Part shown: piece by piece, positions 41,443-52,117 of the stretch
Layout of the letters: the number at the start of each line of letters is the position of its first letter
How positions within the stretch are numbered: the first letter of the stretch is position 1
Source of the DNA: Distichodus sexfasciatus
Lineage: Eukaryota > Chordata > Actinopteri > Characiformes > Distichodontidae
Length of the DNA: 64,000 nt
Assembly: GCA_032718565.1 (NCBI GenBank)
Contig: JAVGVS010000245.1
Coordinates: 595,847-659,846 of the forward strand
Reading direction: 5' to 3'
Translations under genes and position numbers: made by a program
Notes under the pieces: generated by a model
Told to the model about the DNA's origin: nothing
What the model saw: the letters and a program-made list of their open reading frames with translations, nothing else
The model's database searches: none

Positions 41443-43364
41443 TTTAACGTCTAAAAAATATTTCAGAAGGTGTGTTGCAGCTTTAAGGACATGCGCTGCA
41501 GTCTGTAATTGTTTCTGTAACGGTAACAGAAAACAGTGCCACAAAATTGAGAAACTCCAAATCGCTGCCAAAGGGAAGGGAGGCAGGGACCTTGCTGACA
41601 CAGACTCTAAAAAAACTCTGATCTCACACACTCACACACACACAGCACTTCCCTTGAAGATGAATGGGGGAGAGCAAAACCTCAGCACCACCGTAAGATC
41701 AGGTAGGCCCCCTTTGCAGGCAGACCCCGGAAAGATGATGAAAGAGTAGGAAGGAGTGCGTCGGATCGCAGGCCACCAGAAATAAAGCAGGTGTCCATAT
41801 TAATGCGCCCGGCTCGCTCTTGAAAAGCCCCCGATGCAGAGCGGAGGGGGGAGGGAAAAAAAATGGAGTGGGGGGGAGAAAAAAAAGTTTTTCTCCCCCA
41901 ATTAGATGAACAAGAAAACAAGTCGCCGGGGTTGCGGCACGGTTCTGCACGTCATAAACTTTCCATCAGGATGAATCACTACAACAGATGTCCTCACTTT
42001 CGGGTCTCTCCAAAACAATGACATCCACGTCCAATTATTTTGGAGTTTTACACATAGATAATGAACAGAGCGGCTTGCGGATGCATCTGGGGCCTCATAC
42101 GAAAATTCGAAAGAGAGTTGGAGGGAAAAAAGGGACTTGCAGGAGCTTAGAATATCCAGTGTATTCTGTTTTATCGCGAACGAAGACAAAATCGATACAT
42201 TCTCCAGTTCTTGGGGTCACAAATGCCTCCAAATACAGAAAGGAATGATGCGAATGATGAGTTAAGCGCAACACATCGCCTGCTCTCCTTTGGAAAGATG
42301 GAAGATCATATAAATAACTACAGATGAGTCAGCCTCCGAGTCTCAGGCCAACACTCCAAAAGTGGGATTTTTTATTAGACAAGAGGTTAGGAAAAGAAGA
42401 AAGAAATTACGGAGCGAGGGAGAGAGAAGAGGAGGAAAAAATATGGCGAAAAAGAAATCTAGTGGATCAATTACCACACCTCAGGGGTGGCTTAATTGAA
42501 TTCTCTTCTCCAGCTGCCACACGTTCGACTGGTTGTAGGTGTCTTCTTCTGCTGTGTAAATGCGCCTCGAACAACAGCAAGCTCAAGGAAAAACATGCAT
42601 GGAGTCGAGCTCACGACAACGACAACAAAAAATCCCAGCCAGAATGTTAAAAGGAAGAAGGAAAATAAGAACGCTACTGTGAAAAAAGGCTCAGCTTGTG
42701 CTATTAAAGGAGGAGATTAAACTAAATCTGAGGGTAAACTTAAAGTTAGGGAACTCTCCTGGGGGTGGGGCGCAATCCACCACGGCGGCTTTGAGGAACT
42801 CTGAATGTCAATGACGCGGGAGGAGGAAAAAAAAATACACCAGGTAGAGGAGGCATGAAATTTCTCCATGCGGCTTGGTCTCCTTAATTCAATTATGGAC
42901 ACTCCTGGGTTTGCTCTTCTGCGGCTCCCGATTCTTTCACGGCACAGGCGTTACGACGGGTCTAGCTCCTTTAAAAAACGCTGGTAAATAGAAGGTGGAG
43001 AGGATTGAAAACAGCATCAAAGGTCTCTGTTTCTCTGCTTGCTCTTTCTCTCTCTCTTTTTCATTGCTTCTCAGAGAGCTTTGTGGGATGACCGCTGTTT
43101 CATTGCACTACTAGTTTTAAGCTCCTACCAATTTTAAGCTCCCATGTAGGAAGCAGTTTCCACTGAGAAGAGCTCTTTTGTGCCCTTAAATACATCCCAA
43201 TGTGTACCTCTACAAAAGCGTCTCCTTTTTTCGCTTTCTCCCTGGCTTCTTTTTTTAATGCTTTAAGTTGAGGTGGTCTGTGGGTGGTGGATTTTCTTTC
43301 TCTCCCTCTCCTATTTTCTCTCTCTTCCCTCTCTCTCTCTCTCTCTCGTTTTTTTTTAATCAAG
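41443..43364. other. Gene-free mixed sequence
   Basis: Short CA tract at 41624-41642, purine-rich runs at 41835-41890 and 42400-42445, (CT)n near 43333-43347. 41900-42310 and 42450-42900 are unique and may hold regulatory sequence (CCAATTATTTTGGAG, CTTAATTGAATTCTC, CCTTAATTCAATTATGG). No coding exon seen. Confidence 0.38.
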
Positions 43365-43625
43365 CATTAGCGGTGCTCTCCATTCAGCGGCACAGCGACC
43401 ATAAAAAAAAATTCATCGGGATTAAAATGACCTCACAAGCAAAATTAAAGTTCCTAAAGTACACAATGGGGGCTGTATCTTTTTTAACGTGTCCTCGGGG
43501 CCTTGGGAACAGAATTGTTTCCTGACAAAGTGCTGCTGCTCCGACAATGGCCACCTTTCAGGCCCTACACATGGACTGTCTTTAGACGGCAGGAGAGGGA
43601 CTTACTTCACATATCAATCAAACAG
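43365..43625. promoter_or_regulatory. Candidate conserved non-coding element
   Basis: CATCGGGATTAAAATGACC, GCAAAATTAAAGTTCC, CACAATGGGGGC (SOX-like), GAACAGAATTGTTTCC (imperfect palindrome) and CCGACAATGGCC lie between 43410 and 43550. No repeats in 250 bases. Confidence 0.42.
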
Positions 43626-43895
43626 CAAGAAAAGAGAAGGAGAGAGAGAGGAAGAGATTGAGAGAGGGAGGGGGGAGCAAGGAGAGAAAGCCCCTTGTGT
43701 CGTGCAAGTGGCCTTCGAGAAGTGAACAGATCAAAACTGAGTATATGCTGCATTTATAGAGGCCATTCAGAGGTGACTGAGTTGAGAGACGGATTGAGAG
43801 AGAGAAGGAGAGAAAGACTTCTGCACATGAAAAGAGTGATTTAATCCGGGAGACACTTGGACACCACATATCTGATGTCTCGTTAGATTCCATCT
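43626..43895. other. Purine-rich sequence
   Basis: GA-rich runs at 43626-43690 and 43795-43820, no exon. Confidence 0.5.
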
Positions 43896-43899
43896 GAAA

Positions 43900-44140
43900 A
43901 AAGGTGTGTGTGTGTGTGTGTGTGGACAGGTTTTTAAGTGCCTGATTACCTCATAAATGATCTACGATTCTGAGGTTATTGTGGCCTTGTGAGGACTTTT
44001 TGGAGGAGAGGGGAAACTGCTTTTCAATAAAAGGTCTAGCATTTAATAGAATGAAAAGATTTGGCTACCGAGGTTACGGTTAATGATAGGTGTAAATGTA
44101 GTATTAATTACATCTAGTCATACTCTCTCTATCTGCCTGT
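43900..44140 (+). repeat. CA/TG-anchored dispersed repeat
   Basis: (TG)n at 43905-43923 then ACAGGTTTTTAAGTGCC, GGCCTTGTGAGGAC, GGCTACCGAGGTTACGGTTA and TTACATCTAGTCATAC. Same plan as 36395-36890. Confidence 0.65.
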
Positions 44141-44194
44141 TACGCCCTCCTGACGTGTTCTCACATAACAATATGGGACTCTGCACATTACCGA

Positions 44195-44300
44195 GCTATG
44201 ATAATAAAATAATAATAATAATAATAATAATAATCACTATCATCATCTGTTATATACCTTTCATATGTCACAATGCAGCCCAAAGTTCTTTATATTAAAA
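44195..44300 (+). repeat. (ATA)n with flanking dispersed repeat
   Basis: (ATA)n at 44205-44234 is followed by TATATACCTTTCATATG and CAATGCAGCCCAAAGTTC. The TATA...CCTTTCA...CAAAG...CTTTA pattern is a widespread fish repeat usually joined to an AAT tract. Confidence 0.6.
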
Positions 44301-44935
44301 TGAAAATCTGGAAAACATTTTTTGGTATAAAAGCAGTTTGGCTGTAAGATGTAATAAGTGTTAGATTCTAAAAACAACACATTTGAAATATAAATAAGAA
44401 TCAAAGAAATGTAAACACAATTAAATGATTACAAATTAGGAACAAGTAAGAAGTAAAAATGCAAAATGTGCAGTTACTTAATTCCTATTTTACATAAAAA
44501 GCGTTTTTTATTTCATCCTAATTGTTATACTAACGTCAGAGTCTTAGGACTGATCAAGCTTCGTTTCACTACATGTTGTACTTGTATATAAGGCTTGTTA
44601 AGAATTGTTGGACCAAAGTCTTCCCCTAACCCAGAACCAGCACCACCCACCTGGAGATTCTTGTTCAGACAAGCTTCACATACACACAGGATTCCACACA
44701 AACACACACACACACAGTCGCTCCACCTGTCTGGCACCACCCGTCCCAACCCAAGCCCCGACCCCCGCTGCTAATCGCTCTGGAAATGAATTGGGTGTGG
44801 GAGGCAGTAATTTTGGGTGGCGTTTGACCAGTTCGGGGCCGGAGCAGAGAGAAAGAGAGATAGAGAGAGAGAGAGACAGACAGAGAGGGAGGGAGAGAGA
44901 CACACACACACACACACATATATAAATATAGTGTT
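44301..44935. other. Gene-free AT-rich sequence with CA and GA tracts
   Basis: CA tracts at 44700-44716 and 44901-44917, GA/CA compound at 44850-44900. TTTCACTACATGTTGTACTTG near 44565 resembles the 3' end of a LINE-type repeat, and a similar word is at 59312. Confidence 0.45.
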
Positions 44936-44939
44936 CGCC

Positions 44940-45620
44940 GACAGGTGGATTAATGAGGCTCCTTAAAGCCCTCCTTTATAGGTCAGTGCCTGCACAACTC
45001 AGCCACAGCCGTCTAATCCCCCAAAAAATCATCTCATCTACTGCTCAATTCATTACAGCCGAGCGAAAGAGAGGGAGAGGAAGAGAGGGAAAGAGCAAAG
45101 CAAAGCCCTTTCTTGGGGTGGATATACACTAGAATGAGCGTGTAAGTCTTAGATCAGGTAGCCCATAATTCACCGCGGTCTTACCTAAGAAGACTTTACA
45201 CCATGTTGCTGATTTGATTGCTTTACCATCCTCCTTTTGTGCGCCATGAAAAAAAAAACCCGAGTTGAAATGCCCCACGAATACTACTGCTCCGACTCTG
45301 AGGTGGGCTAATACCGGCCAGAAATAATGTTAATGCCTTTTTAAGTGAGACAGGTGAAGCTCTGTGCTGGACCCAGCGAGGGAACGGGAATGACGAAGGG
45401 GCGAGGGAGAGGAGTGCTGTAACCTGGCTCATCTTTTCAGTGCTAGACGGAGTAGTAGAATTGGGGCAGGGCTTCTTTGGACAGGGCTTTGATAGGGTAT
45501 TATATTAAAGCTAATTAGATCATAGTAATAGCTTTAGGGCTCTTATGATAGATGCTGGCCTGTGGACCTTACTGTACATTTTCTTAATATTTCAGCTTGT
45601 GTGCAGAGTGCAAATTCATC
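44940..45620. promoter_or_regulatory. Candidate conserved non-coding blocks
   Basis: 44940-45060 has GGTGGATTAATGAGG and CTCAATTCATTACAGCC. 45240-45350 has GCTAATACCGGCC and AATAATGTTAATGCC. 45480-45620 has TATTAAAGCTAATTAGATCATAGTAATAGC and TTATGATAGATGCTGG. Clusters of TAATTA in unique DNA. Confidence 0.42.
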
Positions 45621-45699
45621 TTTTTCGCACAGGGCCGTGTGCGACACAAAACCTCGATGTTCCTAAGGACAGAAGGCCAGAGGAAGATACATGAAGTGC

Positions 45700-46145
45700 A
45701 TGAGTGGGTATGTGCGAATGTGTGTGTGAGAGAGAAAGAGAAACTGAAATGTACAAATAACAGTTTAAGTGTCTAAAGCAGGCTCTTCCCTTTCTCTCTT
45801 TCTGTGTGTGTGTGTGTGTGTCTGTTATAATAGCCACTTTTAAGGACCAACTGTCCACATAAAAAAGGACATTCTGAAAAAAAATTATGTGGACATTTGG
45901 CTGAACCAAACAGAGAAATTGATCAGCCGTTGCAAAAATGAAACTGTTCATTCAATTTGCATACGAACCTTAATATTATGGTCAGAATTAGGACTAAGAT
46001 TAGGGTTCAGTTCTTATCTTTTATGTGAGCATAAGAATAATGCAAATTTAAAATTGGTCACACAACAATATTACACAGGACGTTTATATACCGTGTTGAA
46101 GAAAGTAGAAATGAGGATTGTATATAGCTGCCGTTGTCTGATTAT
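45700..46145. repeat. TG microsatellites and a diverged CA-anchored repeat
   Basis: (TG)n at 45718-45729 and 45804-45821. 45830-46020 has GGACCAACTGTCCACAT, TTATGTGGACATTTGGC, GGACTAAGATTAGGGTTC and TAATATTATGGTC, related to the TG-anchored family. Confidence 0.45.
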
Positions 46146-46485
46146 AGTTTAGCAGTTAAACTATAAGTTGCTGAATGAATATTAAAATAATGAAGAAAAG
46201 CAGGGATAAAAAAGAAGGATGAAGTAGAAGAAAAGAGGAATTGTAGCTATTAATGTTAATAAATGTTATCAATCCCAAGCACTATTAACCCTCCTTATCA
46301 CTAGGGGAGGTCAGGAACGAGCTGTGCACAAGAAAAATAAATGTACAGCTCTCCTTAAAGGATGAAAAGCAGCGAATACATGAGGGATGCATTTTTATAA
46401 ACGAGAGACGTAACAGCCGCCATGAATGTTGTCTATATATGTATATATATATATGGCTGTGTGTGTGTTTGTGTGTCACTACGTC
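46146..46485. other. Gene-free sequence with short TA repeat
   Basis: (TA)n at 46434-46453 next to a TG tract. AT-rich flank with no gene. Confidence 0.45.
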
Positions 46486-46489
46486 CTCT

Positions 46490-46621
46490 CAAGTCAGAAG
46501 TGTACGAGTCAGTGAAGTGCCGTATCGCAGTGTGAAGCGGCCTGATTCAGAGCACATTAGTGCTGGGTCACGCTGCCATTCAGGGCCGCTTTCAGTTCTG
46601 CCATGAAAACACACTTGCCGG

Positions 46622-46667
<46 letters not shown>

Positions 46668-46890
46668 TTTTTTTTTTAATTTAAGACACGCAGGCTGGCG
46701 TACAGTGCACAGGGTCACAGCGCCTTAATGTGCGTTGGGTCCCACATCTATCTCCGCCGCACACCTTGAGGGCATCTCTTAAATGGCGGAATCTGGTCAT
46801 TATGTGGCATTAACCTCATTAGAAAACACTCTTTAGAGGCTGGGAGATAAAATTGATTTACAGCTGCCATTCCCACCACTGCTCCTCCGA
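46490..46890. promoter_or_regulatory. Candidate conserved non-coding block split by (CT)n
   Basis: (CT)n at 46627-46662 separates two unique parts. The second has GCCTTAATGTGCG, GTCATTATGTGGCATTAACCTCATTAG and GATAAAATTGATTTACAGC between 46722 and 46865. Confidence 0.42.
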
Positions 46891-47330
46891 TCAATTGTTA
46901 AACTATCCTTTTTATGGCCCGCAATGCCGCGTTGCACTGCCTGCGACAAGCCCTCTCCTCCCCAACCCTCTCACTGCCCCGGTGCCAGTAGGGTGTGTGC
47001 ATGTGTGTGTGTGTAGGTGTGCACAAAGTGCACAACTCAATGTGGTTAAAAATTGAAAAATCCCTTCCATAAGTGAAACTCAGCCATCCTCTCACAATAG
47101 AGCAATATGATAGCTTTTTAAAAGCCTCTCTTGTGTGTGTGTATGTGTGTGTGTGTGTGTGTATGTGTCAGAAGGATGGGTTTGTGTGTGTGTGTGTGTG
47201 TATATGGAGAGGTAAATCCATCTGCCTGCCCTGTATATGTGCGTATGTGTGTGTTTGTGTGTGTCTGTGTGTGTGTGTGTTTACGTGTCTGTATGTGTGT
47301 GTAAATGTCAGCTCGTCCAGCCTCTGACAG
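46891..47330. repeat. TG-rich region with several (TG)n tracts
   Basis: TG tracts at 46993-47014, 47130-47168, 47182-47200 and 47238-47303, separated by short unique stretches. Cys/Val-rich frames on the plus strand are artefacts. Confidence 0.75.
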
Positions 47331-47534
47331 CTGGCTCGGCTGCGGCCGTTTAGAGCGAACACGGCGCTGTATTTCTTTGAGAAATCGATAGCGCCACCCT
47401 CTTTACCCACCGTCCGCCTCTCGCCATCCGCCAGATTGATCTGTGGCTAGCGCACTTCAGCCCGGCACACCTCCGAAGGCGGAATAAAAACACTTCTTGT
47501 TTCGTCTTCGTTTCTCGTCAAGATGGTGCCAATC
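47331..47534. other. CpG-containing unique sequence
   Basis: GAAATCGATAGCGCC near 47380 and several CpGs. No gene signs. Confidence 0.35.
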
Positions 47535-47745
47535 AGGGCTGGGCTATTTATTGAAATTTAATAGAAACCCACATTCAGAAGCTCGAATCAAGGGCCATGT
47601 TAATATTTGTGTGTGTTCATATACCGTCCTCTTAAAAAACATACTCCTCGTGACTCTGCTCTGTCTAATGGTGGTCTAGTGGTTAGTAAAATGTTTGATT
47701 TATTAATGATATTGATTTGAGGTTATATTGCCCAGCTGTAACGTC
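47535..47745. repeat. Dispersed repeat ending GGGCTGGGC / GCCCAGC
   Basis: Starts CAGGGCTGGGCTATTTATTG and ends TTATATTGCCCAGCTGTAAC, so the ends are inverted. The middle has GATTTATTAATGATATTGATTTG. Related to 1808-2102 and 63115-63873. Confidence 0.55.
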
Positions 47746-48166
47746 TGACCCCCAATATGGACAAACTGACCCAAATCAACAGCGTCAGTATGTCAGAACC
47801 TCAAGAGAGTTGAACTGACCCATGTGGGCAGCATCAGTATGACTGACCCCCAAGACAGATGAACTGACCCATGTGGGAAGCATTAGTACGTCCGACCCCC
47901 AAAGACAAACAAATTGACCCATTTGGGCAGCGTCAGTTCATACAACCCCCAAGACAGATGAACTGACCCATGCGGGAAGCATCAGAACATCAGACCCCCA
48001 ATACAGACAAACTGACCCATGTGGGCGGCGTCAGTACATTGGATGCCCAATGCAGACGAACTGACCCACATGGACAACGTCAGTACGTCGGACCCCCAAG
48101 ACAGACAAACTGACCCATGTACGTCGGACCCCCAAGACTGACAAACGGACGCTGCCCACCTGGGTG
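47745..48166. repeat. 49-bp minisatellite, about eight units
   Basis: CTGACCCATGTGGGCAGC and its variants start at 47766, 47815, 47864, 47914, 47963, 48012, 48061 and 48110, so the period is 49 bases (one unit is 50). Each unit also carries GTCAGTA(C/T)GTC and GACCCCCAAGACAGA. Units differ by several substitutions, so it is moderately old. The last unit is truncated at the start of the SINE-like sequence. Confidence 0.92.
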
Positions 48167-48199
48167 GCCCGTCTTCGTCAGTGCCAAGCCCGACAGAAT

Positions 48200-48370
48200 T
48201 CCATCGCCCACCCTCTGGACCCTGAGGTCATGAGTTCGAATCCGACCTCCAGCACAACCAACACTGGCTCCCTGAGCAAGACCCTTAACCCCAAGTTGCT
48301 CCAGAGAGACGGTCCCTAAATGTAGGAATTGAAGTCACTCTGTGTATCAGTGTCTGCTAAACGTACTGCA
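48200..48370 (+). mobile_element. tRNA-derived SINE, family B
   Basis: GAGTTCGAATCCGACCTCC (B-box), CCCTGAGCAAGACCCTTAAC, CCAAGTTGCTCCAGAGAG and GTGTCTGCTAAACG. The tail abuts the transposon at 48375. The tRNA head upstream of the B-box is degraded. Confidence 0.75.
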
Positions 48371-48374
48371 TATG

Positions 48375-49013
48375 TGACCCTCCACGGCAAAACCAGTCGC
48401 TTGTCGCAACGGAGGTTTCCGAGAAAAACGAGCGTTTATGATGCGTGGGGTAACATTTTGGATTTTTTGTTTTTAGTGTTTTGAAACAGTGGAAGGTCTA
48501 ATGTCGTAATGTTGTGAATAAATTTCACTGAAAAACTTCCCCTTTCCATCCTAAAAACGTGACTTTCTTGAGGTGAGGAATTCAATTCCAGCAGAATGTT
48601 AAAAGTTTCTGTTTTGACCGCTCTACTTCAATATTTACGGTAAATCCACTGGTTGACTAGCGTGAAGATATTTCTCCGGAATCCATCTTCGTCTCCCGAG
48701 TTCAGTTAACCTAACGCAGGTAGGCTATCCATGTGACTGTAAATGCAGCGTAGGCTACCGTAAATACAAACGTAGCCGCGACCGCACCAAGCGTCTGTGA
48801 GTGCTACGGCGATAGTCAACTTCAAAGGCAGATTTCTCCGTTTCTCACTTGGCGTGACAGGAGAAACCCGACTCAGTCATATCTCAGTCATATGTCATCC
48901 GATTCATTCCATATAGGTATCGTTTTGAAGCTTGTTTTATGCCCTTTCATGAAAACATAATAACTCAATTTTGAAAATTTGCGACAAGCGACTGGTTTTG
49001 CCGTGGAGGGTCA
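48375..49013. mobile_element. 639-bp non-autonomous DNA transposon
   Basis: The 35-base terminal inverted repeats are exact. They begin TGACCCTCCACGGCAAAACC, and the complement ends at 49013. CATATG flanks both sides (48369-48374, 49014-49019), a candidate target duplication. It has no transposase frame. Fish genomes carry a well-known element with ends like TGTGACCCTGGACCACAAAACCAGT; this one has the same layout but a different core, so it is probably a relative. The superfamily is not determined. Confidence 0.9.
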
Positions 49014-49019
49014 CATATG

Positions 49020-49209
49020 TGTCAGAGGTTGGGGGACAAAAGTAACCAAGGGGACACAAGCCTAGTTTCTCTCAAACTGCTGAACGTTTTGAACGTCTTC
49101 TGGAGTGAAGCCGTGGACTCGAGTGTGGAGAGTGGCATTTGGAAATAATGTAGCTCTCAATTATTCAGACCTTTACTGTGCCATAATGCTTCAGTTCATA
49201 ACCGTATAG

Positions 49210-49240
<31 letters not shown>

Positions 49241-49710
49241 TCATACACACACTCACGGGCAAACATACACTGAATATCTTCCCACTCTTCCCAGAATTAT
49301 GACACATATTCGTTTCACGTCATCTTTCTGAGTTTGGCAAGAGTGAAAAAAAAGAGAGAGAGGGAGAGGGAGAGAGGGACGGAGAGAGGGAGAGTGAGGA
49401 AGGAAAAACAGCATCACACCACTGTATTTAGGTGTCAAGCTCGCAGGCCATCTTGACTTTAATATAAATAGATATAAATCAACATGCTGCTTGCATTTTT
49501 TCTTTTTGGAAAGCGCTATCAACAGACGAGTGCTAGATTTTCACCCACACCTCTTTCGGCGTATTCGCGCTGAGCTGCGTGGCCCGTTCCGCCGACTACA
49601 TTACAAATAGCTGCTAGGTGAGCTAAACTCAGCCAGGCCAGACCAGACTTTCCTTCTTTCACCCCTCTGTCCCTCAAGTTCTTCCCCAGATATACGCTTC
49701 CTAAACTTTA
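49020..49710. other. Gene-free sequence with (CA)n
   Basis: (CA)n at 49218-49240 and a GA-rich tract at 49352-49395. No gene. Confidence 0.45.
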
Positions 49711-49890
49711 AGTAAATCCCTGACAATATTCACCAACGACGATTCATCTCCCGACGGTGTTAATATGTTTCTTTGCCGTTTTTTTTGTGAGTCTCCCCTC
49801 GGCGTAAGATCCCCTCTTCCACGCCTCGATGTTCGATCTCTTTCACTTTTAGTAAAATCCCTGACAATATTCACCAACCACATGACTAAA
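49711..49890. repeat. Dispersed repeat flanked by a 27-base direct repeat
   Basis: AGTAAATCCCTGACAATATT (49711) and AGTAAAATCCCTGACAATATT-like sequence (49851) are direct repeats 140 bases apart. The middle (TTAATATGTTTCTTTGCC, GTAAGATCCCCTCTTCCACG) matches 51305-51402. The repeat family is not recognised. Confidence 0.6.
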
Positions 49891-49896
49891 GGAACA

Positions 49897-50036
49897 GGGC
49901 AGTTGGTTGCATAACAGTTAAGGGGAGTTGGTCCCGTGATCGGAAAGGTCGCCGGTTCAAGTTCCGGACCGGTAAAGGTACCACTGAGGTACTCGTGAGC
50001 AAGGTACCTCAAGGTCCTCAAGCACTGCTCCCCAGG
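49897..50036 (+). mobile_element. tRNA-derived SINE, family A, copy 9 (tail lost)
   Basis: GGGCAGTTGGTTGCATAACA, GTCGCCGGTTCAAGTTCCGG (B-box), GGTAAAGGTACCACTGAGG, CTCGTGAGCAAGGTACC, ending CACTGCTCCCCAGG. The second half is missing. Confidence 0.85.
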
Positions 50037-50039
50037 TCT

Positions 50040-50480
50040 GTACTGTAAATATTTTTTTTCTAATAAAATAGTTCATATTATATCTTTGTGATTTTAAAAT
50101 AACTGAAGGAACCATACACACATTTAGTTCCAGACTGGACGGGACAGAGTCACATGACAACACACACCGTGGCACGTTTTTAGGGGGCCGTACATTAATA
50201 GAATTTCATGAGCGAGACTACAGCTTGTAAAAGACGGTTTTGATTGATTTACGATTAACCGTCAAGGCCTACATCCGCCAATACATGCATACATTGTGCT
50301 AACTGGTCCCATTAGCTTTCATTACTCCTAGCTGCACTAGCGCCGTTGAGCGGCCCGTCCCTTTAACACCTTATTTTAAGCAGCTGCCGACAGAAGCCCG
50401 GCTGTCCTCTGCCATAGCGGAGCACTTATGAGATTAAAAGGGAATTAGCTTCGACACAGATCCGCCGCATATTCACATGT
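50040..50480. promoter_or_regulatory. Candidate conserved non-coding element (50170-50480)
   Basis: CATTAATAGAATTTCATGAGC near 50191, GATTGATTTACGATTAACCG near 50243, ACTGGTCCCATTAGCTTTC and CTTATGAGATTAAAAGGGAATTAGC near 50426. Repeat-free after 50170 and rich in homeodomain cores. Confidence 0.45.
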
Positions 50481-50640
50481 ATAGGAACAGATGATGTCAA
50501 CCCACAGAGTCATCATAATCATCTTCATCATTACGGTCATCATCATCATCATCATCAAGCCATACAGATTGCAGCTCAGGAACTGCAGGCAGGCAGGCAG
50601 GCAGGCAGGCGCTGGAGCCACCGGGAGCCTTAAACACACA
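50481..50640. repeat. (TCA)n and (GGCA)n short tandem repeats
   Basis: (ATC)n at 50534-50558 and (GCAG)n at 50584-50611. Confidence 0.85.
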
Positions 50641-51000
50641 GGTGCAAGAAACTCAGTCTCTTCTCTTTCTCGTCCTCTGTCCATACTTTGAGCGCATTTA
50701 GTGCACAGAGTTTAGTTTTCCATGCATTTTCTCTCCCTCTCCTTACACACTCTGATCACATTAATTGTATGCCGTTTATTTCTTGATGCATCTCGTTCTA
50801 TTTCTCTCTCACTCTCTTTCCATTCTCTGACCACAACTTGTGCATGCAGTTAAGTTCTCCATTCATCTCTCACACTAACCACATTTATTGCATGGAGTTT
50901 AGTTCTCTGTCCATCTCTCTTTCTCTCACTCACACACACACATCCTCGAACACACACTCTCTCTCTTTCCATACTCTGATCACACTTACTTATTTGTAGA

Positions 51001-51036
<36 letters not shown>

Positions 51037-51304
51037 CCCCATTTATCCCCTTACCACCTTCCCAAAAGGGTTTACCACGATCAAAGAAAAAGAGAAGAAG
51101 AAAAAAAAGAGCAGGATCGTGACTCACCTTCCTCGCCTCCCTCGGCACCTCGCTTAAAAACTCTCCCACACAAACCCGTATCAGTTCAGTGCATCTGCAC
51201 TTGTCACATCACTACCTCTTTATCATTTCTTCTTCCCTCCTTCCGTCACGGGACGAAAAATACTTGCATGCCACCGACTAAAAGGAAGCGTCTCTCCAGC
51301 CTGT
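50641..51304. repeat. CT-rich region with repeated TCTGATCACA words and (CT)n
   Basis: CTCTGATCACATTAATTG (50750), CTCTGACCACAACTTG (50824), CACTAACCACATTTATTG (50873) and CTCTGATCACACTTAC (50974) mark a diverged tandem pattern of roughly 50-100 bases with CT runs. (CT)n lies at 51005-51035. The minus strand has a donor-like AAGGTGAGTC at 51123 without a convincing exon. Confidence 0.5.
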
Positions 51305-51402
51305 GTTTATATGTTTCTTTACTGTTTATTTAGTGAGTTTCCCCTCAGCGTAAGATCCCCTCTTCCACGCCTTGTCTTCTTCCATGCTGGACGTTTGATC
51401 TC
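51305..51402. repeat. Second copy of the 49711-49890 repeat
   Basis: TATATGTTTCTTTACTG, AGTGAGTTTCCCCTCAGCG and GTAAGATCCCCTCTTCCACG align with 49755-49846 in the same orientation, without the flanking direct repeats. Confidence 0.6.
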
Positions 51403-52083
51403 TCTCTGGACTGGCTGACCACAGCTATCATAACTAAAGAATGTGTGGTCTAGCGTATGGGCGAAGTGCAGAGTGCTTAAAAACCTCAATATGTGTATCT
51501 CCATGCCTGCGAGGTCTGACTCCGTGTCTACGAGGTTTGGAAAAGTGTTTGACGCGGTACTCAAAAGTAACACCATAAGAACAGAAGAAGAGAAGATAAG
51601 ACTCTATAACAATGAAAGTATTTGCTGGAAATGATCAACAGAATCAGTTTTTTTTTAAAATATGGTTAAAATGAAATGAAAAGGCATTGAATTAACTGTG
51701 AATTGTGAATTATTTGCTTATGTTTGCTGTTTGCCATGATACGGCGTGAAAGGTCAAGATGAAAGGTGAGTAATACAGAGTTAAAGTAACTTCGGCCGCC
51801 GCACTCAAGAGACGTTTGGTGTGTCTGCTGTGCACAGAGAACAAAGGAATATGTTTGAATGAAATTTTAAGGCTTTCTGAATGTTTATTTGCGCTCTAAA
51901 CGAAAAGAATAAGGTGCCAAGACGCAGGAACAAGAAGTGGACCCCAAGGAAATTATGAGAAAGAAAGGAATTTGTATAAAAGTAAGATTTAGTTTAGGGA
52001 TGAGAGGTAGAGAGAGATGGAGAGAGAGAAAGGAGAGGGTGAAGAGACGGGGAGATTACGATATATTAAGTGCAAGAGAGTGG

Positions 52084-52117
<34 letters not shown>

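Noticed and set aside
41153..41749. 198-codon open frame on the plus strand
   Set aside because: It reads through an antisense SINE fragment and a CA tract.
47745..48166. CRISPR-like array
   Set aside because: The 49-bp units are contiguous and diverged with no spacers, and the sequence context is eukaryotic. It is a minisatellite.
51123..51210. Possible minus-strand exon with donor AAGGTGAGTC
   Set aside because: The upstream acceptor has a poor pyrimidine tract and the enclosed sequence has early stops.
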